Shown here: piece after piece, positions 31,251 through 39,956 of the stretch | How positions within the stretch are numbered: the stretch's first letter is position 1 | How the letters are laid out: the number at the start of each line of letters is the position of its first letter | Assembly: GCF_000372725.1 (NCBI RefSeq) | Contig: NW_005199045.1 | Location: forward strand, 185,261-249,260 | Direction: 5' to 3' | Origin: Emiliania huxleyi CCMP1516 | Lineage: Eukaryota; Haptophyta; Isochrysidales; Noelaerhabdaceae | Length of the DNA: 64,000 bases | Notes under the pieces: model-generated | Seen by the model: only the letters and a program-made list of their open reading frames with translations | Told to the model about the DNA's origin: nothing | The model's database searches: none | Translations under genes and position numbers: made by a program

Positions 31251-32483
31251 CTAGTAGCTACGCGCGAGGACCGTCGCTTCGACCGCCGTGGTCCGGGTCA
31301 AGCCCTGCAAGCGTCTGCCCTCGATGGTGCCGACCCACGCGCAGTGCTCGCTCCGGTTCATCCGCCTCCCCAGCGCACCGAGCTCCCTCCGCGCCAGAGG
31401 TAGCGCGTCGGGAGAGCAGCCGCCAGGCGAAAACACGATCGGCCGGTCGGCGAGGAGCATCGCGCGGTGGCATCCGCTGACTCGCAGGGCCGCCTCGAGC
31501 TCCCCAAAGTTGCTCACCGCGGCGGAGACGTTCTCGGAGCCCGCCTTGACCTGCACCGCCTCGCGCCGCGCCGCCTGCCACCGCTCGAGCGGCGGCGCGC
31601 CCAGCGCGGCGAGCAGGTCGCGCAGCACGCCCGCCATGTCGAGCTGCATCGCCTCGTATGCGACGTAGCGCGTCACGCCGCGGCCGGTCGAATGCGCAAA
31701 GTTCTCTGCCACCTGAGCGATGCGCTGGTTGGCCAGCCCCGCCAACCGCGTCTTGAAGAGGAGGAGATGAGGCGGCACCCGCATCACCAGACGCGGCTTG
31801 CCGCTCGCACTGCTGCTCGCACGTGGGCTTGGGCGCGCCGCGACAAAGGCGTGGGTCTGGCTGACAGAGGCGTGGGTCGGGCTGACAAAGGCGTGGTTCT
31901 GGGAGCCGCACTCGGTGCGGAGCAGCGAGAGGGCGTGCTTGACGTGGTTGGTGCGGAGGAGGACGACGACGCGGAGGCGCGGCTGCAGCGCCGCCAGGGC
32001 GGCCAGGTGGCGCAGGTGCGGCTCCGAGAAGGAGGCGAGCGACACGCCCGTCGCGCGGCACGGCGCGGCCGGGCCCGGTTCGCACCCAAAGCAAAAGGTT
32101 CCGTCCCGCCCAGCGCCGGCGGCCGCGGAGGGCACGAGCTGGCCCGCGGCGGAGAGGGTGTGAGTCTCTCGCTTGTCGGCGTTCGGGTTGAGGCGGCGGT
32201 CGCAGCCGCAGCTCGTCTCCAGGTAGCGCACCGTCATGCTGGGCTGCGCCAGCTCGACGCTCGTGGCGAGCCCCCGCACGCGGATCGGCACGCTCTCGAC
32301 GCCGGCGGGCAGTCTCCGAAGCCCGTCGGCGGTCTCGTTGGGGCCACCTCGCATCTCGCCCTTCTTGCGAAGGCAGCGCTCGTACTCAAAGGCGAGGGCG
32401 CAGCCCGGCATGGCGCTAAAGCGCTCCGCAAGCCAGAGGCTGCCCATGTGGTAGCCCTTGAAGAGCACGAACTGGGACGCCAT
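31251..32483 (-). CDS. Sulfotransferase-like P-loop protein, about 410 aa
   Basis: ATG 32483 is chosen because FVLFKGYHMGSLWLAERF, equivalent to the 5'-phosphosulfate loop (here with G-x-H-x-G-S), follows at once; the open frame continues up to 32549 and an upstream exon is possible. The second anchor is RVVVLLRTNHVKHALSLL, like the 3'-phosphate-binding Arg/Ser motif. Later, TRYVAYEAMQLDMAGVLRDL and LGAPPL match the C-terminal part of such enzymes. A Cys-rich insert (CGCDRR, FCFGCEPG) suggests a lumenal disulfide-bonded region. The loop lacks the usual K-S/T-G-T pattern, so activity is uncertain. It is on the opposite strand from its neighbours and occupies the DNA where N-terminal exons of the BCS1-like gene would be expected. 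Confidence 0.65.
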   Translation of the reverse strand: MASQFVLFKGYHMGSLWLAERFSAMPGCALAFEYERCLRKKGEMRGGPNETADGLRRLPAGVESVPIRVRGLATSVELAQPSMTVRYLETSCGCDRRLNPNADKRETHTLSAAGQLVPSAAAGAGRDGTFCFGCEPGPAAPCRATGVSLASFSEPHLRHLAALAALQPRLRVVVLLRTNHVKHALSLLRTECGSQNHAFVSPTHASVSQTHAFVAARPSPRASSSASGKPRLVMRVPPHLLLFKTRLAGLANQRIAQVAENFAHSTGRGVTRYVAYEAMQLDMAGVLRDLLAALGAPPLERWQAARREAVQVKAGSENVSAAVSNFGELEAALRVSGCHRAMLLADRPIVFSPGGCSPDALPLARRELGALGRRMNRSEHCAWVGTIEGRRLQGLTRTTAVEATVLARSY

Positions 32484-32697
32484 GCCCAACGGGCCAGGAG
32501 CGGGCGTGGGAGAAAGGTATGAGGCAGGCGAAGCTGCGGAGGGCGCCAAGATTTAGCCCGGGGGAGGGGGGGCGCTGACGGGTTGGGACATACGTCAGTC
32601 AGGGGGTCTGCTATCGTAGCAGTGTCAACCCGACGGGCAGCCATTCCTTTCGACACGGCAGCCGCGCTTCTCCCGCGCGCTACTCGCTGACCCTCGC

Positions 32698-32762
32698 CCG
32701 CCCGGCTCGGGACACGTCCTCCTTCCGCCAGCCAGCAAGCAGCCTTCCACGCGCCACCGTCC

Positions 32763-32819
<57 letters not shown>

Positions 32820-32860
32820 CCTCTCTCTCTCGTGCAGGCCCGCCCGGCTCGGGAAAGTCC
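32698..32860. repeat. Degenerate direct duplication around the (CT)n intron
   Basis: GCCCGCCCGGCTCGGGA at about 32697 recurs at 32838, each followed by GTCCTCCTTC after a few bases. This is the same layout, intron start equal to next exon start, as in neighbouring introns. Confidence 0.65.
32765..32830. repeat. (CT)n microsatellite just upstream of the BCS1 Walker-A exon
   Basis: Nearly pure CT run that forms the polypyrimidine tract before the acceptor GTGCAG at 32832-32837. Confidence 0.95.
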
Positions 32861-34176
32861 TCCTTCGTCGCCGCGCTGGCGGGGCACTTGGGGTACGACA
32901 TCTGCGTGCTCAACCTGGCCGAGCCAGGCTGCGGGCCTCACCTCCGGCTCACCTCGGCTCACCTCGTCCTGCCTCGGCTACACCTCGGCTCACCTCGGCT
33001 CACCTCGGCTCACCTCGGCTCACCTCGGCTCGCCTCGGCCCATCTCGGCTCACTTCGGCTCACCTCGTCCCATCTCCTCCCCTACCCCACGGTACCCGAA
33101 CTCACCCTTCCCTACCCCACGGTACCCGAACCCAGGGCTGACCGACGATCGCCTCTCGCACGCCCTCACGCACGCACCCGCCGGCTCGCTGGTGCTGCGT
33201 GAGGACGTCGCTCCGCCTTCCAAAAGGCTCTTTGAGAGCCTTCCGAGACCCGTCCGAGACCCTTCCGAGACCCTTCCGAGAGCCTCCTGATAGCCTCCTG
33301 ATAGCCTCTTGATAGCCTCCTGATAGCCTCCTGATAGCCTTCCTCGGCCCTTCCAACAGGACCGCGACCCGAAGGACCGCCGCTCCTCCTTCGCTTCCTT
33401 CTCCGGCCTTCTCAACGCGCTCGACGGCGTCGCCGCCGGAGAGGAGCGCCTGCTCTTCATGGTGTGAACAGCGTCTCTTCACACCTACTGCTGTGAACAG
33501 GCGTCGCCGCCGGAGAGGAGCACCTGCTCTTCATGACGACGAACCACATCGAGAGGCGACCCCGCCATGACCCGCCATGACCCGCCATGACCCGCCATGA
33601 CCCGCCATGACACGCCATGACCCGCCATGAGGGCCCCATGACCCGCCATGACCCGAGAGGACCCGAGGTGACCCGAGGTGACCCGAGAGGGCCCGAGAGG
33701 ACCCGAGGTGGCCCGAGAGGGCCCGAGAGGACCCGAGACCATCCGATACCACCCCCTAGGCTCGACCCCGCCATGATCCGACCCGGCCGCGTCGACGTCA
33801 TCCACGAGGTTGGCGATGCGACGCCGCACCAGATGCGAATGCTCTACCTCAACTTCTTCCCGGACCGGCCACAGCTCGCCGACGCCTTCGCGGAGGCCCT
33901 CTCCGGCTCCTCCGTCTCGATGGCGCGCCGCTGCAGCCCCGACCTTTGCTCGCCCTCGCGCGACGCTGCTGTGACTCGCGGAGGCGTTTCTTTTTTCTAG
34001 GCGCTGCTGCAGCCTCGTACCTGCTCGTCTGGCGCCACTCGGCGGAGCAGGCGTGCGAGGGCGCGGCAGAGCTGGCCACCGGGGTGGCGCAGGCGAGGGA
34101 CACGCGCGCGATGCGGCCGCGGCCGCCGCGCCGAGGGAGGCAAAGCCAAAGGGTTGGTAAAGAGTGCTGCGCCTAA
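32838..34176 (+). CDS. BCS1: BCS1-type mitochondrial AAA ATPase, N-terminal part not found (6 exons)
   Basis: BCS1 inserts the Rieske protein into respiratory complex III. Exons 32838-32927 (Walker [20 protein letters not shown], then ICVLNLAE), 33136-33209 ([20 protein letters not shown] then ED, Walker B), 33360-33426 ([15 protein letters not shown]), 33501-33555 ([11 protein letters not shown], sensor 1), 33760-33926 ([19 protein letters not shown], the arginine-finger region, and [12 protein letters not shown]) and 34001-34176 ([17 protein letters not shown]) keep the frame. The family's N-terminal membrane helix and BCS1 domain are absent: upstream DNA carries a sulfotransferase-like gene on the other strand. 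Introns are GC-AG. Three are bordered by clear duplications, the largest 35 bp. Either a fragment, or the 5' exons are very divergent. Confidence 0.85.
33464..33500 (+). repeat. 37-bp intron-end module, copy 1 (BCS1 intron 3)
   Basis: Begins GTGAACAGCG, contains TCTTCACACC and ends GCTGTGAACAG at the acceptor AG. Shared with 35510-35546 and 37161-37197. Here it follows a 35-bp copy of the downstream exon. Confidence 0.9.
33560..33640. repeat. 10-bp tandem array in BCS1 intron 4
   Basis: Unit CATGACCCGC, about 7 copies, followed by GACCCGAGGT-type repeats. The unit resembles the exon sequence CCCCGCCATGATCCG that follows the intron. Confidence 0.85.
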
Positions 34177-34291
34177 AAAATTCTTTTCTCGCGATGCCCA
34201 CCGCATTTCGCCCGCCGCAAAAAGGGGGCGACGGCGGTTTGCCCTCGCCGACAATGCCACTGCTCGCTCTGGGTGGGTAAAGGTGTGAAAA

Positions 34292-37200
34292 TTGCGCTGG
34301 CCCGCAAGCGATCGGACGAGCATGCGCAGCAGCAATCCACAGGTACCTCTGCTGCAGGCTGGTGAAGAGGCCAGGCGGAGCGGCTCCTCAGAGAGCTCCG
34401 AGCGCGCCGCCGGCCCGAGCCCCGCTCATGAGGCTTATCTGCCGCCCACACTGGAGGCGGGTGAAGAGCGTGATGCCGAGAGCGACGCCGACTCTGTCCA
34501 CAGCGATGGCCGGCGGGACCTTTCGTGCCACAGTCCGCGCAACAGCAGCGGCGCCGGACCGCCGCCACCGATCGACGAGCTGTCATTCGAGGACAATGCG
34601 GATGCCTTCCCCGAGCCGTTCGAGGCGACTGCGAGCGCGCCCGCGCACGGGGCCTTTCCGGACGAGCGGAGCGGCGGCGCCGCCAACGCCTCGCCTCGCA
34701 AGCTGACCGGCTACTCCTCGGAAACCCTCAACCGGCCGCGCCTGCCTCCGTCGCACCGCCACCCGATGCCGTCCTACGGAGCGGCACGCCGGTCTGCCGG
34801 CGTGAGCGCCAAGCGGCGAGGCGGCTCGCGGCCCCGCGGCTCGTATGCCGACGAGGCGCGGGCGGGCTCGGGGGGCGAGTCGAGGACGCCAGGTGAGCCG
34901 AGGAGCCGGGCGAGGCTGCAGGGGCGGTCCCGAGAGGACTCGGGGGAGCTGCTGCAGCGCTGCACGGTGTACTGCTGCGCGCTGTCGCTCGACCTGAAGC
35001 GCCTCGCGCAGGAGAGCGGCGCCTGAGTCGAAGCGAGTGTGTGGGTGAGGACTGAGAGCGAAGAATGGCTTACAGGAGACGCCTCGGGGGCGCGTGTGCA
35101 CCGTGTACAAGGACGGCCTCAACACCGTCCTCCACACGACCCTCGCTCCCCCGGCCCCGGCCCTCGCTCCCCTTGGCCATTCTGCTGATGCGGGGCGGGA
35201 GGAGGGCGGCGAGGCGGCGGAGGGCGGCGGCGGCGCGGCGGAGGGCGGCGGCGACGCGGCGGAGGGGGGCGGCGGCGGAGGCGGCGGAGAGAGCGGAGGC
35301 GGCGGCGAGGCGGCGGGCGGCCGCGGCGGCGCAGGCGGGTACGACGACCGCGACGAGCACGCTTTCTTCTTTTCGTACGGATGCATCGTCTTGTGGGGCT
35401 TTGGCGAGAAGGGCGAGGGGCGGGCCGAGGCTTGTCCGAGGCTGTCCGAGCTGAGCCGAGGCCGGCCGAAGTATTAGGCGAGAAGACGAGGCACGAGTCG
35501 CGGCCGGCCGTGAGCAGCGTCTCTTCACACCTGCAGCTGTGAACAGGGGAGGAGGACGAGGAGCGAGTCAAGTCCAAGGTCAAGAGCGACTACTCGCAGC
35601 AGCCGCTGATCTCCGACGAGGACCGCACACACACTGCCCGAGAGCACTGCAGCGCCCCGAGATTGCCGCGGAGATCACCCGAGATCACCCGAGATCACCC
35701 GAGATCACCCGAGAGGGTCCGGCCGCACGGGACTGCTCGCCGCCGCCGCCCGTGCGCCGTACGACCCCGTCCCCTACCCCCACAGTACCCGAACCCTGAC
35801 GGACCCCGTCCTCTCCACAGGTGGACGACTTTGCGTTCGCGTACGCGCCGCCGGGGATGGGGCGGCCGGCGCTTCACAAGGACATCATCATGCTCGCGAC
35901 GCGGCAGGTGGAGAGGTAGCCGAGAGGCAGCCGAGAGACAGCTGAGAGGCAGCCGAGAGACAGCCGAGAGACAGCCGAGAGGTAGAGCTCTAGCCTAGAG
36001 ACACCGAGAGACAGCTGAGACAGCCAAGAGACAGCCGAGAGTTACGAGAGACAGCGGAGAGACAGCCGAGAGACAGCTGAGAGACAGCCGAGAGACAGCC
36101 GAGAGACAGCCGAGAGACAGCTGAGACAGCCAAGGTACAGCCAAGGTACAGCCGAGAGGGCGGATCGGGCGGCCTCGGCCAGTCTCGGCGTGTATCTCGG
36201 CGTATCTCGCCTGGCAGGTGACCGAGAAGCTCGCGATCTCGTTTGGGCTCGCGCAGTCTGCGAAGCTCGGCGTGTTCGAGCGGACCATCGAGAAGCTGAT
36301 CGCAGACACCCGCGACATCCCGGAGCGGATGGCGCGCAGCGGCGCTCCTCTCGCTAGAGGGGGAAACACGTATTCACGTCTCCCAACCAGCACTCGAGAG
36401 ACACGGGCTCCGCTGTCTTCCGCTGCCTTCCGCTGCATTCTCACTGTACTCCCATCCGTTGTCTTCACGCGGTGCTCTGAATACACTACACGAGACCGTA
36501 CTTCACGGCCCTCGTGTCGGCGTATGACACACAAACGCACAATCCCGGGGCCGAAATCACAGTCACAGTCAGCCACGCAACACGGGTCCCAGGGAGCAAC
36601 AACCTAACGCAGGCTGCTTTCGCTCGGGCGCTCGGGACATGTTCTGGTGTCCTCGACCGCGGCCGCGTGTCTGCTCCTAGGCCAAATCTCTCTCGGGCGG
36701 CGCGACATCAAGCGGATGATCGGCCAAGCGGATTGTTTGATGCGCCGTCCCGGTCAGATGTCCCGAGATGACCCGAGAGGACGCGGCGTCTTCTAGGCCA
36801 GCTGTTTGTCGACCGCGCCTCCATCAACCTGCACTCGGACATGCTCGAGCACCCAGACTTCTTTTGGGAGGTGAGAGAGAAAGGAAGAAATCAGACACGG
36901 GTCCTGTCGAGAACCCCGAAAGAGGGTGAGGGCACGAGAGGACCCGAGAGGACCCGAGATGGCCCGCAATCTCCCGCCACCTCCCGCCACCTCCCGCCAC
37001 CTCCCGCCACCTCCCGCCACTTCCCGCCACCTCCCGCCACCTTCCCCACTCTCCCGCACTCTCCCTCACTCTCCCTCAGGATGACGAGTGGCTGGGCATC
37101 TACATGCGCGTGTCCAAGTACCTCGAGGCCGAGCACTGCGGTGGGTCGGCGGCCTAGGCTGTGAACGGCGCCTCTTCACGCCTCGAGCTGTGGACAGGTC

Positions 37201-37665
37201 GAGCGGCGGGTGGACGTGCTGAATAAGCGGCTCGACCTCATCAAGGAGCTTTTCGACATGCTCGCCAACGAGCTGCACACGTCCCACTCCAACATGCTGG
37301 AGTGGTTCGTCATCGTCCTCATCGTCGCCGAGATCTTCTTCCAGGTCACACACACACGCTCACACACGCACGCACACACACACACGCACACACACACACG
37401 CACGCACACACACACACGCACACACACACACGCACGCACACACACACACGCACGCGCACACACGCACGCTCACGCACACACACACACGCCCCCCCCCCCA
37501 CACACACACACGTGTGCTCCGTGGGACAGCCCTCGGCCCACACTTGCGTGTGGAGATGTGCATACCTCCAACCTCCCTCGAGATTCCTCGAGATGGCCTG
37601 AGATTACCCGCGATTCTGATCTCTGCTCCCAGGTACTCGAGCTCGTTCAGCTCGAGCGGAATTGA
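34292..37665 (+). CDS. RMD1: RMD1/RMND1 (DUF155) family membrane protein (10 exons)
   Basis: Family members anchor or support mitochondrial translation or localise to internal membranes. Exon 1 (34292 to about 35010) has a long acidic/basic N-terminal extension and the entry motif RCTVYCCALSLDLKRLAQ. Exon 2 (35076-35412) has an in-frame Gly/Glu-rich insert and HAFFFSYGCIVLWGFGEK. Then 35547-35635, 35821-35907 (DDFAFAYAP, HKDIIMLAT), 36218-36341 (KLAISFGLAQSAKLGVFE), 36681-36722, 36797-36870 (INLHSDMLEHPDFFWE), 37080-37127, 37198-37344 (RVDVLNKRLDLIKELFDML and a C-terminal membrane helix WFVIVLIVAEIFF) and 37633-37665. All these are the family's landmarks in order. Most introns are GC-AG or GT-AG; intron 1 fits best as GA-AG. 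About 560 residues. The N-terminal 200 residues are not conserved. Confidence 0.9.
35510..35546 (+). repeat. 37-bp intron-end module, copy 2 (RMD1 intron 2)
   Basis: GTGAGCAGCG...GCTGTGAACAG, ends at the acceptor AG; differs from copy 1 at only a few positions. Confidence 0.9.
35671..35715. repeat. 10-bp tandem array in RMD1 intron 3
   Basis: Unit GAGATCACCC, about 4.5 copies. Confidence 0.85.
35920..36150. repeat. 11-bp tandem array in RMD1 intron 4
   Basis: Unit close to CAGCCGAGAGA, about 20 imperfect copies, filling most of the 310-bp intron. Confidence 0.85.
36965..37035. repeat. 10-bp tandem array in RMD1 intron 7
   Basis: Unit CTCCCGCCAC, about 7 copies, forming the pyrimidine tract before the acceptor. 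Confidence 0.85.
37161..37197 (+). repeat. 37-bp intron-end module, copy 3 (RMD1 intron 8)
   Basis: GTGAACGGCG...GCTGTGGACAG, ends at the acceptor AG of a 70-bp GC-AG intron (37128-37197). Confidence 0.9.
37349..37511. repeat. CA-rich microsatellite in RMD1 intron 9
   Basis: ACACAC and ACGCAC repeats with a C9-type run near 37490. Confidence 0.95.
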
Positions 37666-38106
37666 GAGGCCGGCGACTTCACCCACGAAGCCCACCGTCT
37701 TTAGACCACCCGTATCCTCGGAGAGGTGTGTCACTCTGCGCACCCGCTGTCCAGTCGCTGGCTTTTGGCATGCGTTGCGTAGCGCCGCGTAGCGTGTCCT
37801 TGGCCTTGCTCGCCAAAGTCGAGCCAAAGTCTCTATCTCACACAATAATGTGTTGTGCCCTCGCCTCCCCACGAAAGAGATAGAGACTACACGGCTTTTA
37901 TGTGTGCGGCGTGGATCAGGAGATCGTGGGGCGACCGGGCGCGCATGTGTGTGCGTACTGTAACTGTCTCTCTGACCAATCGTGCTTCGTGCGCACGACC
38001 CACTAGCCACGCTAGAGCCCCTGGTAGGAAAACCGACGGCGTCTCTAGTTGATGGAATCTGGGTTTGGAGATGATGGAGGGAAGACGGAAGATGGCCTTT
38101 GGCCTG
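37666..38106. other. Intergenic region
   Basis: No supported gene. It ends at the TIR element. Confidence 0.5.
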
Positions 38107-38470
38107 TAGAGGGTAGACAGCGTCCTAATCTAAAATCTGAGGATTCAGGATTGAGGCATGGTCGTGGCGAGCAGCGACGGCCACTCCGGCGCCGCGTCGG
38201 CAACATGGGAGCATGTCCACCGCCACTTCGCGGTCGCAGCGCTGTTGTCGCCCGAAACGCCGCATGTACCTCTGGCGCGAGCCAAAGATCGACTCGCATG
38301 TCGATTTCGACTTGACGGCAGCATGGAGGCATCACGTCTCCATGCTGCCGTCAAGTCGGAGCCAGTCTGCGGCGACCACAGCGCTTGCAGGAGGTACATG
38401 CGAGCTTTTCAGAGTCAAGCGATTGCGCGAAATCCCAGAGTGGTGGATTTTGGGGCGCTGTCTACCCCCG
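38107..38470 (-). mobile_element. Non-autonomous TIR element, copy 2
   Basis: Inverse of 11289-11840 with ends TAGAGGGTAGACAGCG and CGCTGTCTACCCCC. It is shorter than copy 1 and carries its own palindrome (arms GACTTGACGGCAGCATGGA around 38304-38356) inside CATGTACCTC/GAGGTACATG arms. No clear target duplication; the right end runs directly into kinase-coding sequence. Confidence 0.8.
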
Positions 38471-38880
38471 AGGCGGCGGAGAGTGCGAGCGTCGCCGCTC
38501 TCGCCGCCGCCGCCGCGCCGCCCGCCGCCGCCGCGCCGCCCGCCGCCGTCCCTCTCGACGAGCTTACCTCGGCGACCGACGGCTTTGCCGAGGCGCGCAA
38601 GGTGGGCGAGGGAGGCTTTGGGCGGGTCTACCGCTGCGACGCGCTGCCGTCGCTCCCGCGCGTCGCGAGCGGGTTCGCGGTCAAGAGGGCGCTGGTCGGT
38701 GTCGGCGCCCAAGGCCTCGCCGAGCTGCAGAGCGAGGTGCGCACGCTCAGCGCGGCGTGCCACCGGTCCCTGCTCCCTCTGCTCAGCGTCTGCTTGGCGC
38801 CGGCGAGAGCGTGCCTCGTCTACCCCCTCTGCCGCGGCGGCAGCCTCGAGGACCGCCTCTACCGCGCTCCAGCCGCGATT
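38471..38880 (+). pseudogene. N-lobe of a receptor-like/IRAK-type protein kinase, truncated
   Basis: The open frame shows an Ala/Pro linker, then LTSATDGFAEARKVGEGGFG with a complete Gly loop (GEGGFGRVYRC), the Lys in FAVKRAL, a helix-C-like LQSEVRTLSAACHRSLLPLL and the hinge LVYPLCRGGSLEDRLYR. This matches the plant RLK/Pelle pattern. After about 38870 the sequence changes character and no catalytic loop, DFG or APE follows on either strand nearby. Upstream it borders a transposon end. The frame continues into the transposon without an ATG belonging to the kinase. Most likely a kinase fragment left after rearrangement; alternatively the C-lobe lies beyond a long unrecognised intron. Confidence 0.65.
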
Positions 38881-39956
38881 TTCGTTTTCAGTGGGGAGGT
38901 GGCAGACCTGATCTTAGAATCGCTCACACCCCCTTCCCTCTCTCCCTCTCCCCTTCGCCGCCCCCCAAAAGAAAACGGTTTTCTCCCCGCGGCATCAGCC
39001 AAGTCGGGCTCGATCCGGAGCCAACCACTGCATGTGCAAGGACATTCAGTTGTAAGCCGTGACCAAATTCCGATATGTTGTCGTGCCGTGCCTTTAGTCG
39101 TTGTCTATTCCCCGCGAGAAGGGAGTGGTGGGAGCTGAGCTTCGTCCACGGGATGCTCACCGGCCGCGTCTCAACAAACGACGAACTGGCCCTGAATAGA
39201 CATAGCAATGCGCGTTGATGCAGTCCCCAGTCGATTACCCCCGACGGTACAGCATCCTTTTCATGACAGAATACGGAAAGAATACGCAAAAAGAATATAT
39301 ATGTATTAGTAGGGAGGCGAATGTTGGACGGAGGGTGGACGCGTCCAGAGGGGGGTATGGGCTTAGATAGTACTCGGCGAGAAAAGCGTATAAAGGCCAA
39401 CGGGGAAGGAGAAAACATCCAACTGCCCCAAGTGCTCCAAAGCCGTTTGAACCCCGCCCAGGCTGCTCTAGGAGCCTCTCCCATTGCGGTCCGACTGGGG
39501 CCGAGTCCGCGGGGCTCGCACGGTGCACGGGCCGGCCGCGAGAGCACGTACTGTGTGCGCGCGCGGGCCGCGGGGCGAGTGACTTCGAGAAGTCACTTAA
39601 GTGACTTCTCGAAGTCACTCCCAGAGCAGACCCCCCCCGGGGGGGGGGGGGACACTGGTAGTGATGTAATCACCCGAATGCCGCCAAGAGGCGGCGGGAG
39701 GGTGACGAGGCGAGGGGGGTGGCGGGTTGGATCACGAGGAGGTAGAAAGTCGGGCGCGAGTGGGCGAGGGAGCGGCGAGCTGAACGGGCACGTTTCGCTG
39801 CGGTTGTCGAAAAATCATTTTGTGTGTGTGTCTATGTGTGTTTGTTGTCATTTTGTGCGCGGACTTGTGGCCGCCAAGACGCGCTCGCTGTGCTGACTCT
39901 CACTAGCACCCTCTTGGGGCCTCTCCTGACCGCTGTGGGCCTCTCCAGACCTCCTC
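38881..39956. other. Region without confident genes, with palindrome and C/G runs
   Basis: Holds a perfect 44-bp palindrome at 39577-39620 and a C8G12 block at about 39632-39651. Open frames on both strands here have no recognisable domains. Confidence 0.5.
39577..39620. repeat. Perfect 44-bp palindrome
   Basis: Two 22-bp arms meet at CTTAAG with no spacer; each arm itself contains the inverted GTGACTTC/GAAGTCAC pair. Confidence 0.95.
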
